Below, piece after piece: positions 1-7,414 of a stretch of DNA of 7,414 nucleotides. The translations under genes were made by a program, and so were the position numbers. Within the stretch, counting starts at the first letter, position 1; each line of letters starts with the position of its first letter. Location of the stretch: NCBI GenBank assembly GCA_007132145.1, contig SLPE01000086.1, positions 1-7,414 on the forward strand, written 5' to 3'. This stretch comes from Candidatus Izemoplasma sp. Lineage in GTDB: Bacteria > Bacillota_I > Bacilli_A > Izemoplasmatales > Izemoplasmataceae. Below the pieces are notes generated by a model, which saw only the letters and a list, made by a program, of their open reading frames with translations, did no database searches and was not told where the DNA came from.

Positions 1-149
1 TGGGCATCAGTAACTTCATCGGCCTCAAGCTCGTGATGGACATCGGTGAGCGCAACGAAGACATCGATTACATCGTCGATGTCGTGATGGACTTCATCGA
101 GTCGGGCCTGTTCGCGCCGGGCATGTCAAAAAAGAAGACTTCGTCGTGA
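1..149 (+). CDS. 3' end of an unidentified protein-coding gene (last 48 residues)
   Basis: An open frame runs in from the left edge (first full codon at 3) and stops at TGA 147-149. The 48 visible residues include the segment NEDIDYIVDVVMDF and a lysine/serine-rich end, SKKKTSS. Third codon positions are strongly G/C (ATC, GGC, CTC, GTC, GAC), matching the other genes in the window, and the frame ends exactly at a strong terminator, so it is very likely real. The middle part looks like an amphipathic helix; no membrane segment or catalytic motif is visible. I do not recognise the family. The NEDIDYIVDVV stretch is faintly like the C-terminal helix of NifS-type cysteine desulfurases, but that is too weak for a call. 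It is convergent with the serS-aminopeptidase operon, with 22 nt between the two stop codons. The last several codons (KKKTSS) are written by the 5' arm and loop of the terminator hairpin. Confidence 0.7.
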   Translation, partial: GISNFIGLKLVMDIGERNEDIDYIVDVVMDFIESGLFAPGMSKKKTSS

Positions 150-162
150 AGTCTTCTTTTTT
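128..162. terminator. Bidirectional intrinsic terminator between convergent genes
   Basis: A perfect 15-bp inverted repeat: the left arm AAAAAAGAAGACTTC (128-142) pairs with GAAGTCTTCTTTTTT (148-162) around the 5-nt loop GTCGT. Because the arms begin and end with six A or six T, each strand presents a GC-containing stem followed by a U run, so it can stop transcription both ways. On the minus strand it begins 9 nt after the aminopeptidase stop codon. On the plus strand it overlaps the end of the partial gene, whose TGA stop lies at the loop/right-arm junction. The stem and U-tracts are read directly; function in both directions is inferred. Confidence 0.9.
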
Positions 163-171
163 GATGGCTGG

Positions 172-1554
172 TCATGTTTGACGACTGAAGAATTCGGTGA
201 GCGTCCTTACGAGGACGCCGGTTCCTCCTTCTTTGTCGTTGAAAGCGGTGCCGGCGACATCGAGGTGGATCCAAGGCAGATCGTTTTCGACGAACCGTCT
301 GAGGAAGACCGCGGCGACGGACGCGCCGGCGATTCTGCCGCCGCTGTTCTTGATGTCGGCGGTCTTGCTCTTGATGAGTTCTTCGTATTGGTCGTCTACC
401 GGCAAGGCCCAGATCGGTTCTTCGGTCGTCTTGGACACGGTGATGAGTTCATCCAGGTACGCTTCTTGGTTGGTGAAGCCTCCGGTGAAGGCTTTCCCGA
501 ACGTCATGACGACGTGTCCCGTCAATGTGGCGACGTCGATCATACGTGTGGCTCCCTCTTTTTGCGCATACCAGAGCGCGTCGGCGAGCGTGAGCCTTCC
601 TTCGGCATCGGTGGAGATGACTTCGATGGTCGTCCCGTTGGCGGCGGTCAAGATGTCGTCTGGGACGATGGCATCGTCGCCGATGCGGTTGTCCGTCGCC
701 GCGATGATGCAATCGACATTGACGTTGAATCCGAGTCTGGAAACGGCTTCGAAGACGCCGAGGACGGTGGCGGCCCCGGCCATGTCGCATTTCATGTTCG
801 GCATCGATTGGCCGGTCTTCAAGGAATAACCCCCGGTGTCGAACATGATGCCTTTTCCGATCAATGCGGTCTTTTCGATCGATTTCGGTTTCCCCTTGTA
901 GCTGAGATGGATGAGTCTAGGTTCGTCCTTGCTTCCTTTGTTGACACCGAGGAACGCGCCCATGTTCATCGCTTCGCATGCTTCTTTGCCGAGGATCTTC
1001 GCTTCGACGCCTTCGATTTCTTGCAGCGCTTCTGCGTATTCAGCGAGTTTTTCGGCGTTCAAGTAGTTGTTCGGGGTGTTGACGAGTTCTTTCGTGTGGT
1101 TCACGGCTTCGCCGATGACGATGCCGCGATGGACGGCTTCGGCACAGTCCTCCTTGCCGTGATAGGCGATGAGGGTGTCATCCTTCTTGTCATCGGTCTT
1201 GAAGCGTTTGAACCGGTATGCGGCCTTGGTCAACTCCTCGAAGAGCGGAGCGATCGCTTCCGCGGCGAACGTCTCGAGAAGAAGGAGTTTGTCGGTCTTT
1301 TCGTCGACAATGCCCTTTGCGGCCTTGGAAAGATTCTTGCGCTTGGTAAAGACGTCCGGAGAGAGGATGATCACTTTCGGCGTCTTGAGCTTCCCCAAGG
1401 TGTATAGCGTTGTGACGTTTTCCTTGGGCAATGTCTCGTCGTCCATGTTCAAGGTCTTCAAGATTTTCTCCGAAAGGGGGTTTTCGGAAGTTTTGACGAA
1501 TACGAGCGTCTTCGTTTCTTGTTGCAGGTCGAATGCTTTTTGCAAATTGAACAT
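172..1554 (-). CDS. Leucyl aminopeptidase, M17 family
   Basis: A cytosolic two-metal peptidase that removes N-terminal amino acids from peptides, recycling them for protein synthesis. At 460 residues it has the usual two-domain M17 length: a variable N-terminal domain (about 1-150), the conserved linker LVNTPNNYLN (157-166) and a catalytic C-terminal domain. Metal ligands expected from E. coli PepA are all present at identical spacing: K234 and D239 in GKGIMFDTGG, D257 in MKCDMAGA, and D316 and E318 in STDAEGRL. The catalytic K246 (YSLK) and R320 are also present. Minor differences are STDAEGRL instead of the common NTDAEGRL, and DNRIGDDAIVPDDI where E. coli-type enzymes have a proline/glycine-rich loop. 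The ATG start is fixed by AGGAGGA six bases upstream, overlapping the serS stop. It is the second gene of a serS operon and ends just before a strong terminator. Family assignment is firm; true substrate preference is unknown, and PepA-like DNA binding cannot be judged. Confidence 0.95.
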   Translation of the reverse strand: MFNLQKAFDLQQETKTLVFVKTSENPLSEKILKTLNMDDETLPKENVTTLYTLGKLKTPKVIILSPDVFTKRKNLSKAAKGIVDEKTDKLLLLETFAAEAIAPLFEELTKAAYRFKRFKTDDKKDDTLIAYHGKEDCAEAVHRGIVIGEAVNHTKELVNTPNNYLNAEKLAEYAEALQEIEGVEAKILGKEACEAMNMGAFLGVNKGSKDEPRLIHLSYKGKPKSIEKTALIGKGIMFDTGGYSLKTGQSMPNMKCDMAGAATVLGVFEAVSRLGFNVNVDCIIAATDNRIGDDAIVPDDILTAANGTTIEVISTDAEGRLTLADALWYAQKEGATRMIDVATLTGHVVMTFGKAFTGGFTNQEAYLDELITVSKTTEEPIWALPVDDQYEELIKSKTADIKNSGGRIAGASVAAVFLRRFVENDLPWIHLDVAGTAFNDKEGGTGVLVRTLTEFFSRQT

Positions 1555-1560
1555 CGGTTC

Positions 1561-1567
1561 TCCTCCT
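1561..1567 (-). promoter_or_regulatory. Shine-Dalgarno of the aminopeptidase, overlapping the serS stop
   Basis: AGGAGGA on the minus strand, six bases (GAACCG) before the ATG at 1552-1554. Its first two bases, A and G, are the last two bases of the serS TAG stop codon (1566-1568). This suggests translational coupling and fixes the start of the aminopeptidase. Confidence 0.85.
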
Positions 1568-2840
1568 ATTTGATCTTCTCGAGTTGCATGTAGGGTTTCA
1601 AGGCTTCTGGGACATCGACCGTCCCGTCTTCGTTCTGGAAGTTTTCAAGAATCGCCACGAGCGTCCTCCCGACGGCCAATCCCGAGCCGTTGAGCGTATG
1701 GACGAATTCCGGCTTCGCTCCCCTTTTGCGGCGGAACTTGATGTTGGCGCGACGAGCCTGGTAATCTTCTGCGTTCGATATGCTCGCGATTTCCCGATAT
1801 CCTTCGTAAGAAGGTAGCCAGACTTCGATGTCGTACGTCTTCGCCATCGCGAACCCGAGGTCTCCCGCACACAGTTCAACGACGCGATAAGGAAGTCCGA
1901 GCGCTTTCAAGACCGCCTCACTGTGTCCGAGCATCTTGTCGTTTTCTTCATAGGACGTCTCGGGGGTGACGAACTTGAGCAACTCCACCTTGTTGAACTG
2001 ATGTTGCCTGAGGATGCCCCGCGTATCCCTGCCGGCGCTGCCCGCCTCTTGGCGGAACGCGGTCGTGAACGCCGTATAGCTGATCGGCATGTCGTCGGCG
2101 GAGAGGATTTCCTCGCGATGCATGTTGATGCCGGGGACTTCGGCGGTCGGGTTGAGATAGAGGTTGCGTTCGTCGACGAGTTTGAAGGCGTCGTCGACGA
2201 ATTTGGGAAACTGACCGGCACCGACCATGACGTCGTAGTTGACGATGTAAGGAAGAAGGATCTCCTTGTATCCGTGTTTGTCGCGATGGAGGTCGAGCAT
2301 GAAGTTGATGAGCGCGCGTTCGAGTCTGGCGCCGTCTCCCTTGTAGACGACGAATCTCGACGAGGCGATTTTCGCGGCACGCTCGAAATCGAGGATGTCG
2401 AGTGCGGTAGCGATGTCCCAATGGGGCAAAACTTCGAAATCGAAGGTCCGCGGTTCCCCTACGCTGCGTACGAGTCGATTGTCTTCTTCATCCTGTCCGG
2501 GTGGGATGTTTGAATGCGGCACATTGGGCGTATTCAACAACGCGTCTTGAATCCGGGTTTCGATCCGGCGGATGTCTTCTTCGAACACCGCGATTTGTGA
2601 TTTGGCCTTCTCCACGGTGGCCATGGGTTCGGACACCGGCTTCCCCGTACGTTTGAGCACCCCGATCTTCTTGCTCACTTCGTTGCGGATCCGTTTGAGT
2701 TTTTCGATTTCTTGCAGCATGCTTCGCCGTTTTTCATCCCACTTGACGACGTCGTGCAAGTACGAGAAATCTCCACCTCGAAGATTCAACCTTTCAATGA
2801 GTTCTTCGGTGTTTTCCCGTATTTTCCTGATTTCCAGCAT
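1566..2840 (-). CDS. serS: Seryl-tRNA synthetase (class II)
   Basis: Charges tRNA-Ser with serine in the cytosol, using ATP; it normally works as a homodimer. The 424-residue length is standard for bacterial SerRS. Residues 1 to about 110 form the N-terminal tRNA-binding coiled coil (charged heptads, with [12 protein letters not shown] at 49-60). The catalytic core shows the serine-site TAE triad at 232-234 (LNPTAEVPG), class II motif 2 with R263 and E265 ([14 protein letters not shown]) followed by RQHQFNKVE, the [12 protein letters not shown] segment (353-364), and motif 3 [16 protein letters not shown] (385-400) with R392. A common SSCSNFEDFQARR signature is here [13 protein letters not shown], a moderate divergence. 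The ATG has a near-perfect AAGGAGGT seven bases upstream. It is the first gene behind a serine T-box leader and is followed 11 nt later by an aminopeptidase in the same operon. Confidence 0.98.
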   Translation of the reverse strand: MLEIRKIRENTEELIERLNLRGGDFSYLHDVVKWDEKRRSMLQEIEKLKRIRNEVSKKIGVLKRTGKPVSEPMATVEKAKSQIAVFEEDIRRIETRIQDALLNTPNVPHSNIPPGQDEEDNRLVRSVGEPRTFDFEVLPHWDIATALDILDFERAAKIASSRFVVYKGDGARLERALINFMLDLHRDKHGYKEILLPYIVNYDVMVGAGQFPKFVDDAFKLVDERNLYLNPTAEVPGINMHREEILSADDMPISYTAFTTAFRQEAGSAGRDTRGILRQHQFNKVELLKFVTPETSYEENDKMLGHSEAVLKALGLPYRVVELCAGDLGFAMAKTYDIEVWLPSYEGYREIASISNAEDYQARRANIKFRRKRGAKPEFVHTLNGSGLAVGRTLVAILENFQNEDGTVDVPEALKPYMQLEKIK

Positions 2841-2847
2841 CGTTCAT

Positions 2848-2855
2848 ACCTCCTT
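2848..2855 (-). promoter_or_regulatory. Shine-Dalgarno of serS
   Basis: AAGGAGGT, seven bases before the serS ATG at 2838-2840. Another ATG at 2845-2847 lies between them, but it is practically on top of the Shine-Dalgarno and out of frame, so the downstream ATG opening [10 protein letters not shown] is the start. Confidence 0.85.
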
Positions 2856-2865
2856 GTTTTGATAT

Positions 2866-2894
2866 AAAAAGGCCCGTCCCGACAGGGACGAGCC
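2866..2894 (-). terminator. T-box attenuator (intrinsic terminator)
   Basis: On the minus strand GGCTCGTCCC (2885-2894) pairs with GGGACGGGCC (2871-2880), ten pairs including one G-U, around the loop TGTC and followed by TTTTT (2866-2870). The 5' arm shares GCTCGTCCC with the T-box antiterminator, so the two structures exclude each other. This is the off state when tRNA-Ser is charged. It lies 25 nt before the serS ATG. Confidence 0.93.
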
Positions 2895-3075
2895 GTTGCC
2901 CGTGTTGCCACCCTCGTTGGCGACGATGCGCCCACTTTGTCATGATAACGGTATGACCGGGAATGATTGGTTCCGCTCCGGGGTAGATTTCACGGATCTT
3001 TCGTGTCGGCTCGCAGCACCGCCGACTCTCTTCGACGAGTCGTCCGTTACTCGGTCCCTTCATCGCGTTCAGTAT
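2866..3075 (-). ncRNA. T-box riboswitch (serine), leader of serS
   Basis: A leader RNA that binds tRNA-Ser and lets transcription continue only when the tRNA is uncharged. Stem I: the loop-E strand GAGUA (3048-3052); helix ACGGA (3043-3047) with UCCGU (2992-2996); then GAAA-UCU-A with specifier UCU (Ser) at 2985-2987; and a distal AGAGAG followed by hairpin GUCGGC (3021-3026)/GCCGAC (3005-3010) with loop GGUGCUGCGA. A Stem III-like hairpin GGCG-CAUCGU-CGCC precedes the T-box sequence AACGAGGGUGGCAACACGGG (2899-2918). Its UGGC (2907-2910) complements GCCA, the 3' end of a tRNA with discriminator G, as in tRNA-Ser. The antiterminator can form from AGGG/CCCU plus ACGGGC/GCUCGU around the bulge UGGCAAC; CAAC replaces the usual NACC. 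A competing terminator follows. The 5' end is inferred from the promoter. Confidence 0.95.
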
Positions 3076-3081
3076 AGGGGC

Positions 3082-3110
3082 AGTTTACCAGAGAAAGCGG
3101 TCTTTGTCAA
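3082..3110 (-). promoter_or_regulatory. Promoter of the T-box-serS-aminopeptidase operon
   Basis: On the minus strand a perfect -35 TTGACA (3105-3110), a 17-nt spacer, and -10 TAAACT (3082-3087) preceded by TGG, giving an extended -10 (TGn). This is a strong housekeeping (SigA-type) match. The -35 begins at the base right after the gyrA TGA stop (3111-3113). Start of transcription is expected near the A at about 3075, shortly before T-box Stem I, which fits the leader independently. Confidence 0.85.
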
Positions 3111-5723
3111 TCAATCGTCTTCGTCGAACAAGTTGAGCGTCAAGGTGTTGCCTTCTTCCTTGACGGCGTCTTCACGGGGCTCTTCCTCCTCCGCGTCATC
3201 CGTTACCCGGTTTTCGGTTCCGTCCTTGTCGCCTTCTTCTAAAACGGGCGCACCTTCCTCTTCATCGTCGCAAGGCACGATCGTTTCCTCTTCAACGGGT
3301 ACGACCGCGACCGTCGCCACTTTGTGCCCTTCGTTCAAGCGCATGAGGCGGACGCCTTGCGTCGTTCGGCCGGAGGTGGCGATCTGTTCGATCGGAACGC
3401 GAATGACCATGCCCTTGTCGGTGACGATCATCAAGTCTTCGTCGCCGCAAACGGCCTGCAACGTGACGAGAGGTCCGTTCTTTTCGGTGACATTGAGCGT
3501 CTTGACCCCTTTGCCGCCCCGGAATTGTTGGCGATACTCGTCGATGTCGGTCCGTTTTCCATAGCCGTTTTCGGTGACGATGAGGATTTCCCGTCGGTCT
3601 TCTTGTGCGAGCGCGGCGCCGACAACGCGTTCGTCGGATTCGATCCGTATGCCGCGTACTCCGGCGGCGACGCGCCCCATCGTTCTCACGTCGGTTTCAT
3701 TGAAGCGGATCGCCTTGCCGTTGGAAGCGCCGATGACGATGTCTTGTTCGCCGCTTGTCCGCCGGACATAGAGGAGTTCGTCGTTGTCTCGGAGACTGAT
3801 GGCGCGGATGCCGGAAGAACGGATGTTCTTGAAGTCGCCGACGTGGGTCCGTTTGACGACGCCGTCTTTCGTCACGAACAACAAGTGATGTTCGGAATCG
3901 AAGTTGTCGATGCGTTCGACGGCCTGCAAGGTTTCGTGTTCATCGAGCGTCAAGACGTTGACCAGCGGTAGCCCCCTCGACAGTCGTCCGTACACGGGAA
4001 TCTTGTACCCCTTGATCTTGTACACCCGTCCGAGATTGGTGAAAAACAGAAGGAAGTCGTGTGTCGAAGTATGGACGATGTGTTCGACGACGTCGTCGTC
4101 GTGGGTCTTGATGCCGCTCAGGCCTTTCCCGCCACGGTTTTGGCGTTTGTAGGTTTCTGTGCACATCCGTTTGCAGTACCCGCCTCTTGTAATCGTGATG
4201 ATGACGTTCTCTTCGGGAATCAAGTCTTCGTCTTCGATGTCGAGGTCGAGCGCCAAGGAGATTTCGGTGCGACGTTCGTCCGCATAGGCTTTTTTCAAGG
4301 CGAGCAGCTCTTCTTTGATAACGTCGCGTTTGCGCTGCTCGCTTGCGAGAATCGTGCCGAGTCTTTCGATATCCGATTTCACATCGACCAGTTCCTTGTC
4401 GATTTTCTCCCGTTCGAGTCCGCTCAGGCGACGTAAGCGCATCTCGAGTATCGCTTTCGCCTGTTCTTGCGAGAGCGAGAACCGTTCGATGAGCTTCTCT
4501 TCGGCGTCGTCATACGATGTCCGAATGACTTCGATGACGTCGTCGATCCGTCCGAGGGCGATCAGAAGTCCTTCGAGGATATGGGCGCGTTCTTCGGCAC
4601 GTTTCAAGTCATGTTGCGACTTGCGCGTCAACACTTCGATTTGATGGTCGAGATAATGTCGCAACATGTCCCTGAGTGAAAGGACGCGTGGTTGGTTGTC
4701 GACGAGGGCGAGCATGTTCATGCCGAAAGAGACTTGCATCGGCGTGTACTTGTAAAGGTTGTTCAAGGTGACTTCGGCATTGGCGTCCTTGCGGAGTTCG
4801 ATGACGATCTTGATGCCTTCGCGGTTGGATTCGTCGCGGAGGTCGGTAATCCCTTCGATGCGTTTTTCTTTCGCGAGGTCGGCGATCCTTTCGATCATCC
4901 GCGATTTGTTCACTTGAAAGGGGATCTCCGTGACGGTGATCGTCTTTTTCCCGGACTTCGTCTCTTTGATATCCGCTTTTGCACGGACCTTGATGGCGCC
5001 TGAGCCGCTCGCATAGGCTTCACGGAGGCCGCTGATGCCCATGATCGTTCCGCCGGTGGGGAAATCGGGTCCTTGGATGATCTCCATGAGGTCTTCTACG
5101 GAAATCTCGGCGTCTTCCATGACGGCGATGACGCCGTCGACGACTTCGGAAAGGTTGTGCGGCGGGATGTTCGTGGCCATGCCGACGGCGATGCCGGTCG
5201 AGCCGTTGACGAGTAGGTTGGGAAACTTGGCGGGCAAAACGCTCGGCTCTTGTTCGGTGCCGTCGTAATTATCGGTGAAATCGACGGTTCCCTTCTTGAT
5301 GTCGGAAAGCATCTCGGCGGCGATTTTGGCCATTTTCGCTTCTGTATATCGCATCGCCGCAGCGCCGTCTCCATCGATCGAGCCGAAGTTTCCGTGCCCG
5401 TTGACGAGTGGGTAGCGGGTGCTGAACGGTTGCGCGAGTCGCACCATCGCGTCATAGATCGCGCTGTCGCCGTGCGGGTGGTATTTCCCCATGACGTCGC
5501 CGACGATACGCGCAGATTTCTTGAATGATTTCTCGGGGTGGACCCCGAGTTCGTCCATGCCGTAGAGAATCCGCCTATGTACGGGTTTCAATCCGTCCCT
5601 GACGTCGGGGAGGGCGCGGGAAACGATGACGCTCATGGCGTAGCTCAAGAAAGAGGTCTTCATTTCCTTGGTGATGTTGATTTCGGTCATTTTGTCGTAA
5701 TCTATCGGTTTCATCGGGTCCAT
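3111..5723 (-). CDS. gyrA: DNA gyrase subunit A
   Basis: Breakage-reunion subunit of the GyrA2GyrB2 type II topoisomerase that introduces negative supercoils. In its 870 residues: the winged-helix domain with catalytic Y126 ([10 protein letters not shown]); tower and coiled coil to about 490; and a C-terminal DNA-wrapping beta-pinwheel (about 500-810) with GyrA-box QNRGGKG at 528-534 and a related QQFRGGKG at 732-739. The GyrA-box argues for GyrA over ParC. The quinolone region reads [14 protein letters not shown], with S87 and D91 matching E. coli S83 and D87, so no classic resistance change is seen. Residues 811-870 are a probably disordered tail with 27 acidic and 4 basic residues, ending [10 protein letters not shown]. 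CxxxC (C517, C521) near the GyrA-box is unusual but unexplained. The ATG has AGGAGG six bases upstream; M4 would be too far from it. Ten nucleotides separate it from gyrB. Confidence 0.98.
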   Translation of the reverse strand: MDPMKPIDYDKMTEINITKEMKTSFLSYAMSVIVSRALPDVRDGLKPVHRRILYGMDELGVHPEKSFKKSARIVGDVMGKYHPHGDSAIYDAMVRLAQPFSTRYPLVNGHGNFGSIDGDGAAAMRYTEAKMAKIAAEMLSDIKKGTVDFTDNYDGTEQEPSVLPAKFPNLLVNGSTGIAVGMATNIPPHNLSEVVDGVIAVMEDAEISVEDLMEIIQGPDFPTGGTIMGISGLREAYASGSGAIKVRAKADIKETKSGKKTITVTEIPFQVNKSRMIERIADLAKEKRIEGITDLRDESNREGIKIVIELRKDANAEVTLNNLYKYTPMQVSFGMNMLALVDNQPRVLSLRDMLRHYLDHQIEVLTRKSQHDLKRAEERAHILEGLLIALGRIDDVIEVIRTSYDDAEEKLIERFSLSQEQAKAILEMRLRRLSGLEREKIDKELVDVKSDIERLGTILASEQRKRDVIKEELLALKKAYADERRTEISLALDLDIEDEDLIPEENVIITITRGGYCKRMCTETYKRQNRGGKGLSGIKTHDDDVVEHIVHTSTHDFLLFFTNLGRVYKIKGYKIPVYGRLSRGLPLVNVLTLDEHETLQAVERIDNFDSEHHLLFVTKDGVVKRTHVGDFKNIRSSGIRAISLRDNDELLYVRRTSGEQDIVIGASNGKAIRFNETDVRTMGRVAAGVRGIRIESDERVVGAALAQEDRREILIVTENGYGKRTDIDEYRQQFRGGKGVKTLNVTEKNGPLVTLQAVCGDEDLMIVTDKGMVIRVPIEQIATSGRTTQGVRLMRLNEGHKVATVAVVPVEEETIVPCDDEEEGAPVLEEGDKDGTENRVTDDAEEEEPREDAVKEEGNTLTLNLFDEDD

Positions 5724-5729
5724 GAAATC

Positions 5730-5733
5730 CCTC

Positions 5734-5735
<2 letters not shown>
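5730..5735 (-). promoter_or_regulatory. Shine-Dalgarno of gyrA, overlapping the gyrB stop
   Basis: AGGAGG on the minus strand, six bases (GATTTC) before the gyrA ATG at 5721-5723. Its first two bases are the last two of the gyrB TAG stop (5734-5736). This suggests coupled translation giving matched amounts of the two subunits, and it selects M1 over M4 as the gyrA start. Confidence 0.85.

Positions 5736-7414
<1,679 letters not shown>

Noticed and set aside
178..1407. A 409-codon open frame on the plus strand
   Set aside because: It lies wholly opposite the aminopeptidase, whose catalytic motifs are intact. It is an antisense shadow produced by the G/C-rich third-position bias, with an arginine/aspartate/phenylalanine-heavy composition and no recognisable domain.
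2992..2996. UCC in this stretch as the T-box specifier
   Set aside because: It pairs with ACGGA at 3043-3047 to form the helix above the specifier loop; the unpaired GAAA-UCU-A position is UCU.
2794..3063. Minus-strand open frame of 89 codons across the serS leader
   Set aside because: It coincides with the T-box RNA and runs out of frame into serS. The conserved RNA elements explain the sequence.
2896..3564. Plus-strand open frame across the T-box and the gyrA 3' end
   Set aside because: Serine-rich antisense shadow; the region is explained by the leader RNA and GyrA.

Overview
This looks like the origin-proximal housekeeping region of a Bacillota-type bacterium (Bacilli/Mollicutes side), seen from the reverse strand. 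On the minus strand, reading from high to low coordinates, the order is gyrB (5' end beyond the window), gyrA, a serine T-box leader, serS and an M17 leucyl aminopeptidase. The tail of one convergent plus-strand gene enters from the left edge. Gyrase genes followed directly by serS is an arrangement known from Mollicutes such as Mycoplasma genitalium. Here, however, UGA ends two of the genes and tryptophan is written UGG, so the code is standard. Third codon positions are rich in G and C, unlike typical AT-rich Mollicutes. A GC-richer Acholeplasmatales, Izemoplasmatales or Erysipelotrichales relative is my inference; the species cannot be named.

Layout: 1-149 holds the last 48 codons of an unidentified plus-strand gene. 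128-162 is a perfect 15-bp hairpin flanked by A and T runs. It can end transcription from both sides and overlaps the plus-strand gene's last codons. 172-1554 is the aminopeptidase, 1566-2840 serS, and 2866-3075 the serine T-box riboswitch with its own terminator. A near-consensus promoter lies at 3082-3110. 3111-5723 is gyrA, and 5734 to the right edge is gyrB. No gene-free stretch exceeds 300 bases; the largest, 2841-3110, is filled by the promoter and T-box leader.

Functionally there are two transcription units. gyrB-gyrA encodes DNA gyrase, with a 10-nt gap and a gyrA Shine-Dalgarno sequence overlapping the gyrB stop. serS and the aminopeptidase form an operon with an 11-nt gap and a similarly overlapping Shine-Dalgarno. 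This operon has its own promoter starting at the base after the gyrA stop codon, and it is gated by a T-box that senses uncharged tRNA-Ser (specifier UCU, acceptor-pairing UGGC). Serine shortage should therefore raise both seryl-tRNA synthetase and a peptidase that frees amino acids from peptides. No separate terminator is visible after gyrA, so the T-box attenuator may also end gyrase transcripts.

Most of the window is conserved core genome. The points deserving a second look are regulatory (T-box control of a peptidase, the UCU specifier, the shared attenuator, the terminator inside a coding end) and the long acidic GyrA tail ending in a TLNLF motif. I see no mobile element, CRISPR array, defence system or other clearly new system.
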